Of a DNA stretch of 64,000 bases, positions 60,393 to 64,000 are shown in pieces. A program made the position numbers and the translations under genes. How positions within the stretch are numbered: the stretch's first letter is position 1; the number at the start of each line of letters is the position of its first letter. Location of the stretch: assembly GCF_051020975.1 (NCBI RefSeq), contig NW_027478167.1, forward strand, positions 2,790,001-2,854,000, in the 5' to 3' direction. The notes under the pieces were generated by a model, which saw only the letters and a program-made list of their open reading frames with translations, made no database searches and had not been told where the DNA came from. This DNA comes from Osmia lignaria lignaria. Lineage: Eukaryota > Arthropoda > Insecta > Hymenoptera > Megachilidae.

Positions 60393-62324
60393 TTGCAAAT
60401 TTATCTCAAGGGAAGGGGCCTGACGGACATATTTCGAGATATTTCTTCTTCTTGTTGTTCTTCTTCTGCACAGCTAAGCTGGAAGTGGCATTTGCGGCTC
60501 GCACTAGTGCAGAGTTATCTCAAAGAAAGGGGCCACGGTGTTTCTGTATCTCTATTATGTTGGTGCGGCTTCGTAACTTTTAAATATCTCGATATATCTC
60601 GAAAACTACGCTTCTGATCAAAAAATATCATAGAACATAAATTGTAGGAAACATAATTCTCCACAAAAAAGGTCTCTTAACATTTTGCCATAGCTCGCTT
60701 GGTTTCCGAGATATTTGCAGATATATCTCAAGGGCAGGGGCCTGACGGACATATTTCGAGATATTTCTTCTTCTTGTTGTTCTTCTTCTGCACAGCTAAG
60801 CTGGAAGTGGCATTTACAGCTCGCAATAGTGCAGAGTTATCTCAAAGAAAGGGGCCACGGTGTTTATGTATCTGTATTATGTTGGTGCGGCTTCGGCACT
60901 TTTAAATATCTTGATATATCTCGAGAACTACGCAACTGATCAAAAAATATCATAGAAGATAAAAAGTAGGAAACTTAATTCTCTACAAAAAAGGTCTCTT
61001 AACATTTCGCCATAGCTCGCTTCGTTTCCGAGATATTTGCAGATTTATCTCAAGGGAAGGGGCCTATCGGACATATTTCGAGATATTTCTTCTTCTTGTT
61101 GTTCTTCTTCTGCACAGCTAAGCTGCAAGTGGCATTTGCGGCTCGCAATAGTGCAGAGTTATCTCAAAGAAAGGGGCCACGGTGTTTCTGTATCTCTATT
61201 ATGTTGGTGCGGCTTCGGAACTTTTAAATATCTTGATATATCTCGAGAACTACGCATCTGATCAAAAAATATCATAGAACATAAAAAGTAGGAAACTTAA
61301 TTCTCTACAAAAAAGGTCTCTTAACATTTTGCCATAGCTCGCTTCGTTTCCGAGATATTTGCAGATTTATCTCAAGGAAAGGGGCCTGACGGACATATTT
61401 CGAGATATTTCTTCTTCTTGTTGTTCTTCTCCTGCACAGCTAAGCTGGAAGTGGCATTTGCGGCTCGCACTATTGCAGAGTTATCTCAAAGAAAGGGGCC
61501 ACGGTGTTTCTGTATCTCTATTATGTTGGTGCGGCTTCGTAACTTTTAAATATCTCGATATATCTCGAAAACTACGCTTCTGATCAAAAAATATCATAGA
61601 ACATAAATTGTAGGAAACATAATTCTCTACAAAAAAGGTCTCTTAACATTTTGCCATAGCTCGCTTGGTTTCCGAGATATTTGCAGACATATCTCAAGGG
61701 CAGGGGCCTGACGGACATATTTCGAGATATTTCTTCTTCTTGTTGTTCTTCTTCTGCACAGCTAAGCTGGAAGTGGCATTTACAACTCGCAATAGTGCAG
61801 AGTTATCTCAAAGAAAGGGGCCACGGTGTTTCTGTATCTCTATTATGTTGGTGCGGTTTCGGAACTTTTAAATATCTTGATATATCTCGAGAACTACGCA
61901 TCTGATCAAAAAATATCATAGAACATAAAAAGTAGGAAACTTAATTCTCTACAAAAAAGGTCGCTTAACATTTTGCCATAGCTCGCTTCGTTTCCGAGAT
62001 ATTTGCAGATTCAGCTCAAAGGAACTGGCCTGACGGACATATTTCGAGATATTTCTTCTTCTTGTTGTTCTTCTTCTGCACAGCTAAGCTGGAAGTGGCA
62101 TTTACAGCTCGCAATAGTGCAGAGTTATCTCAAAGAAAGGGGCCACGGTGTTTCTGTATCTCTATTATGTTGGTGCGGTTTCGGAACTTTTAAATATCTT
62201 GATATATCTCGAGAACTACGCATCTGATCAAAAAATATCATAGAATATAAAAAGTAGGAAACTTAATTCTCTACAAAAAAGGTCTCTTAACATTTTGCCA
62301 TAGCTCGCTTCGTTTCCGAGATAT
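60393..62324 (+). repeat. Trimer HOR (966 bp), two units, m188-m193
   Basis: m188 (60393) and m191 (61359) share CTTCGTAAC; m189 (60715) and m192 (61681) share GCTTGGTTTCC with CAAGGGCAGGGG. An earlier related pair is m177-m178 (56852, 57174). The third monomers differ (m190 has GGCCTATCGG, as in 57496; m193 is Q-form). m185-m187 (59428-60392), between this and the dimer block, are ordinary copies with no local HOR. Confidence 0.72.
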
Positions 62325-62646
62325 TTGCAGATTCAGCTCAAAGGAACTGGCCTGACGGACATATTTCGAGATATTTCTTCTTCTTGTTGTTCTTCCTCTG
62401 CACAGCTAAGCTGGAAGTGGCATTTGCGGCTCGCACTAGTGCAGAGTTATCTCAAAGAAAGGGGCCACGGTGTTTCTGTATCTCTATTATGTTGGTGCGG
62501 CTTCGGAACTTTTAAATATCTCGATATATCTCGAAAACTACGCTTCTGATCAAAAAATATCATAGAGCATAAATTGTAGGAAACATTATTCTCTACAAAA
62601 AAGGTCTCTTAACATTTTGCCATAGCTCGCTTTGTTTCCGAGATAT

Positions 62647-64000
62647 TTGCAGATTCATCTCAAGGGAAGGGGTCTGACGGACATATTTCGAGATATTTCT
62701 TCTTCTTGTTGTTCTTCTTCTGCACAGCTAAGCTCGAAGCGGCATTTGCAGCTCGCAATAGTGCAGAGTTATCTCAAAGAAAGAGGCCACGGTGTTTCTG
62801 TACCTCTATTATGTTGGTGCAGCTTCGGAACTTTTAAATATCTTGATATATCTCGAGAACTACGCATCTGATCAAAAAATATCATCGAACATAAAAAGTA
62901 GGAAACTTAATTCTCTACAAAAAAGGTCTCTTAACATTTTGCCATAGCTCGCTTCGTTTCCGAGATATTTGCAGATTTATCTCAAGGGAAGTGGCCTGAC
63001 GGACATATTTCGAGATATTTCTTCTTCTTATTGTTCTTCTTCTGCACAGCTAAGCTGGAAGTGGCATTTGCAGTTCGCAATAGTGCAGAGTTATCCCAAA
63101 GAAAGGGGCCACGGTGTTTCTGTATCTCTATTATGTTGGTGCGGCTTCGGAACTTTTAAATATCTTGATATATCTCGAGAACTACGCATCTGATCAAAAA
63201 ATATCATACTACATAAAAAGTAGGAAACTTAATTTTCTACAAGAAAGGTATCTAAACATTTTGCCATAGCTCGCTTCGTTTCCGAGATATTTGCAGATTT
63301 ATCTCAAGGGAAGGGGCCTGACGGACATATTTCGAGATATTTCTTCTTCTTGTTGTTCTTCTTCTGCACAGCTAAGCTGGAAGTGGCATTTGCAGCTCGC
63401 AATAGTGCAGAGTTATCTCAAAGAAAGGGGCCACGGTGTTTCTGTATCTCTATTATGTTGGTGCGGCTTCGGGACTTTTAAATATCTCGATATATCTCGA
63501 AAACTACGCTTCAGATCAAAAAATATCATAGAACGCAGATTGTAGGAAACATTATTCTCTACAAAAAAGGTCTCTTAACATTTTGCCATAGCTCGCTTCG
63601 TTTCCGAGATATTTGCAGATTCATCTCAAGGGAAGGGGTCTGACGGACATATTTCGAGATATTTCTTCTTCTTGTTGTTCTTCTTCTGCACAGCTAAGCT
63701 CGAAGCGGCATTTGCAGCTCGCAATAGTGCAGAGTTATCTCAAAGAAAGAGGCCACGGTGTTTCTGTACCTCTATTATGTTGGTGCAGCTTCGGAACTTT
63801 TAAATATCTTGATATATCTCGAGAACTACGCATCTGATCAAAAAATATCATCGAACATAAAAAGTAGGAAACTTAATTCGCTACAAAAAAGGTCTCTTAA
63901 CATTTTGCCATAGCTCGCTTCGTTTCCGAGATATTTGCAGATTTATCTCAAGGGAAGTGGCCTGACGGACATATTTCGAGATATTTCTTCTTCTTGTTGT
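62647..64000 (+). repeat. Trimer HOR at the right edge, m195-m199
   Basis: m195 (62647) and m198 (63613) share GATTCATCTCAAGG, GGGGTCTGACGG, CTCGAAGCGGC, AAAGAGGCC and GTACCTCTATT. m196 (62969) and m199 (63935) share GGGAAGTGGCC. Spacing is 966 bp. m196-m197 also carry the dimer class markers (TTATCCCAAAG, then CTTCGGGAC). The unit of m195 is related to the monomers at 43650 and 52022. Confidence 0.75.
63935..64000 (+). repeat. Partial satellite monomer at right window edge
   Basis: The first 66 bp of a monomer, ending in the TTC/TTG tract. It carries GGGAAGTGGCC like m196. The array continues beyond the window. Confidence 0.95.

Larger units (their letters stand above)
1..64000 (+). repeat. 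Satellite DNA array, 322-bp monomer, head-to-tail, about 198.8 copies
   Basis: The same 322-bp unit fills the window from first to last base, in one orientation. Conserved landmarks in order are TTTCCGAGATATTTGCAG, a TTC/TTG tract, a variable GCGGCTCGCACTAG or GCAGCTCGCAATAG segment, TTATGTTGGTGCGGCTTCGG, TTTTAAATAT, and an AT-rich tail ending in TTTTGCCATAGCTCGC. Counting gives 184 bp + 198 full monomers + 66 bp, with 6 bp lost to four small deletions, which sums exactly to 64,000. Monomer starts follow the formulas in the summary. No unique DNA, gene, mobile element or inverted block interrupts it. Such arrays in eukaryotes usually form centromeric or pericentromeric heterochromatin; which one applies here cannot be told from sequence alone. 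Strand is arbitrary and follows the window. Confidence 0.98.

Noticed and set aside
185..63837. A family of about 180 small Cys-containing proteins, one per monomer
   Set aside because: Start codon is TTG in nearly all copies, many copies carry stops, variation is mostly amino-acid-changing, there is no promoter or intergenic structure, and the frame shifts by one base each monomer. It is a by-product of satellite sequence.
1..64000. CRISPR array
   Set aside because: There are no short repeats separated by unique spacers; the whole 322-bp unit repeats.
1..64000. rDNA, 5S RNA, tRNA or histone gene tandem array
   Set aside because: I recognise no rRNA, tRNA or histone sequence in the unit on either strand.
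1..64000. Tandem LTR or other transposon-derived array
   Set aside because: No LTR ends, terminal inverted repeats, target duplications or transposase/reverse-transcriptase remnants are visible in the 322-bp unit; origin from a mobile element cannot be excluded but has no support here.

Overview
The whole 64,000-base window is one uninterrupted satellite DNA array: a 322-bp monomer repeated head to tail, always in the same orientation. There are 198 complete copies, with a 184-bp partial copy at the left edge and a 66-bp partial copy at the right edge. I see no gene, RNA gene, transposon, inversion or unique sequence anywhere, and the array continues beyond both ends. A homogeneous array this long points to a eukaryotic nuclear genome, in pericentromeric, centromeric or other constitutive heterochromatin, resolved by a long-read assembly. 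The monomer is about 40% GC and is not CpG-depleted (13 CpG seen, about 12.9 expected), which argues against a heavily germline-methylated host such as a vertebrate. An arthropod is plausible from the general style of the repeat, but I cannot name the species or match the monomer to a named satellite family.

Monomers are numbered here from the base before the conserved word TGCAG. Starts are 185+322(n-1) for n=1-7, 2436+322(n-8) for n=8-18, 5977+322(n-19) for n=19-25, 8230+322(n-26) for n=26-185, and 59749+322(n-186) for n=186-199. Only four length changes, all deletions totalling 6 bp, interrupt the period. Neighbouring monomers are roughly 95-99% identical by eye; m1 and m2 differ at 12 of 322 sites.

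Shared variants show a mosaic of higher-order repeats (HORs) whose period changes along the array. About 0.8-2.4 kb is a trimer. 2.4-6 kb is mixed. 6-14 kb is a trimer with an overlying heptamer duplication. 14-16.5 kb is trimer-like. 16.5-19.3 kb is a clean tetramer tandem. 19.3-23.5 kb is mixed. 23.5-29.7 kb holds two successive pentamer duplications. About 30-39 kb is built from cassettes recurring every 11-15 monomers. 39.3-55.9 kb is a nearly perfect tandem duplication of about 8.5 kb (27 and 25 monomers). 55.9-64 kb has dimers and trimers. This is the pattern expected from repeated unequal exchange and gene conversion, and several chimeric monomers still show where exchanges resolved.

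Inside the monomer there is older structure: two 27-bp motifs, 24/27 identical and 114 bp apart; a repeated and inverted CGAGATAT word; a TTC/TTG tract; a 10-bp perfect dyad; and an AT-rich tail. A 74-codon reading frame starting at TTG recurs in most monomers, but the evidence is against coding: no ATG in nearly all copies, a period not divisible by three, frequent stops, and mostly amino-acid-changing variation. The most informative things here are the evolutionary record of the array (dated exchange junctions, apparent conversion between the two internal motifs) and the strict length conservation, not a gene system.
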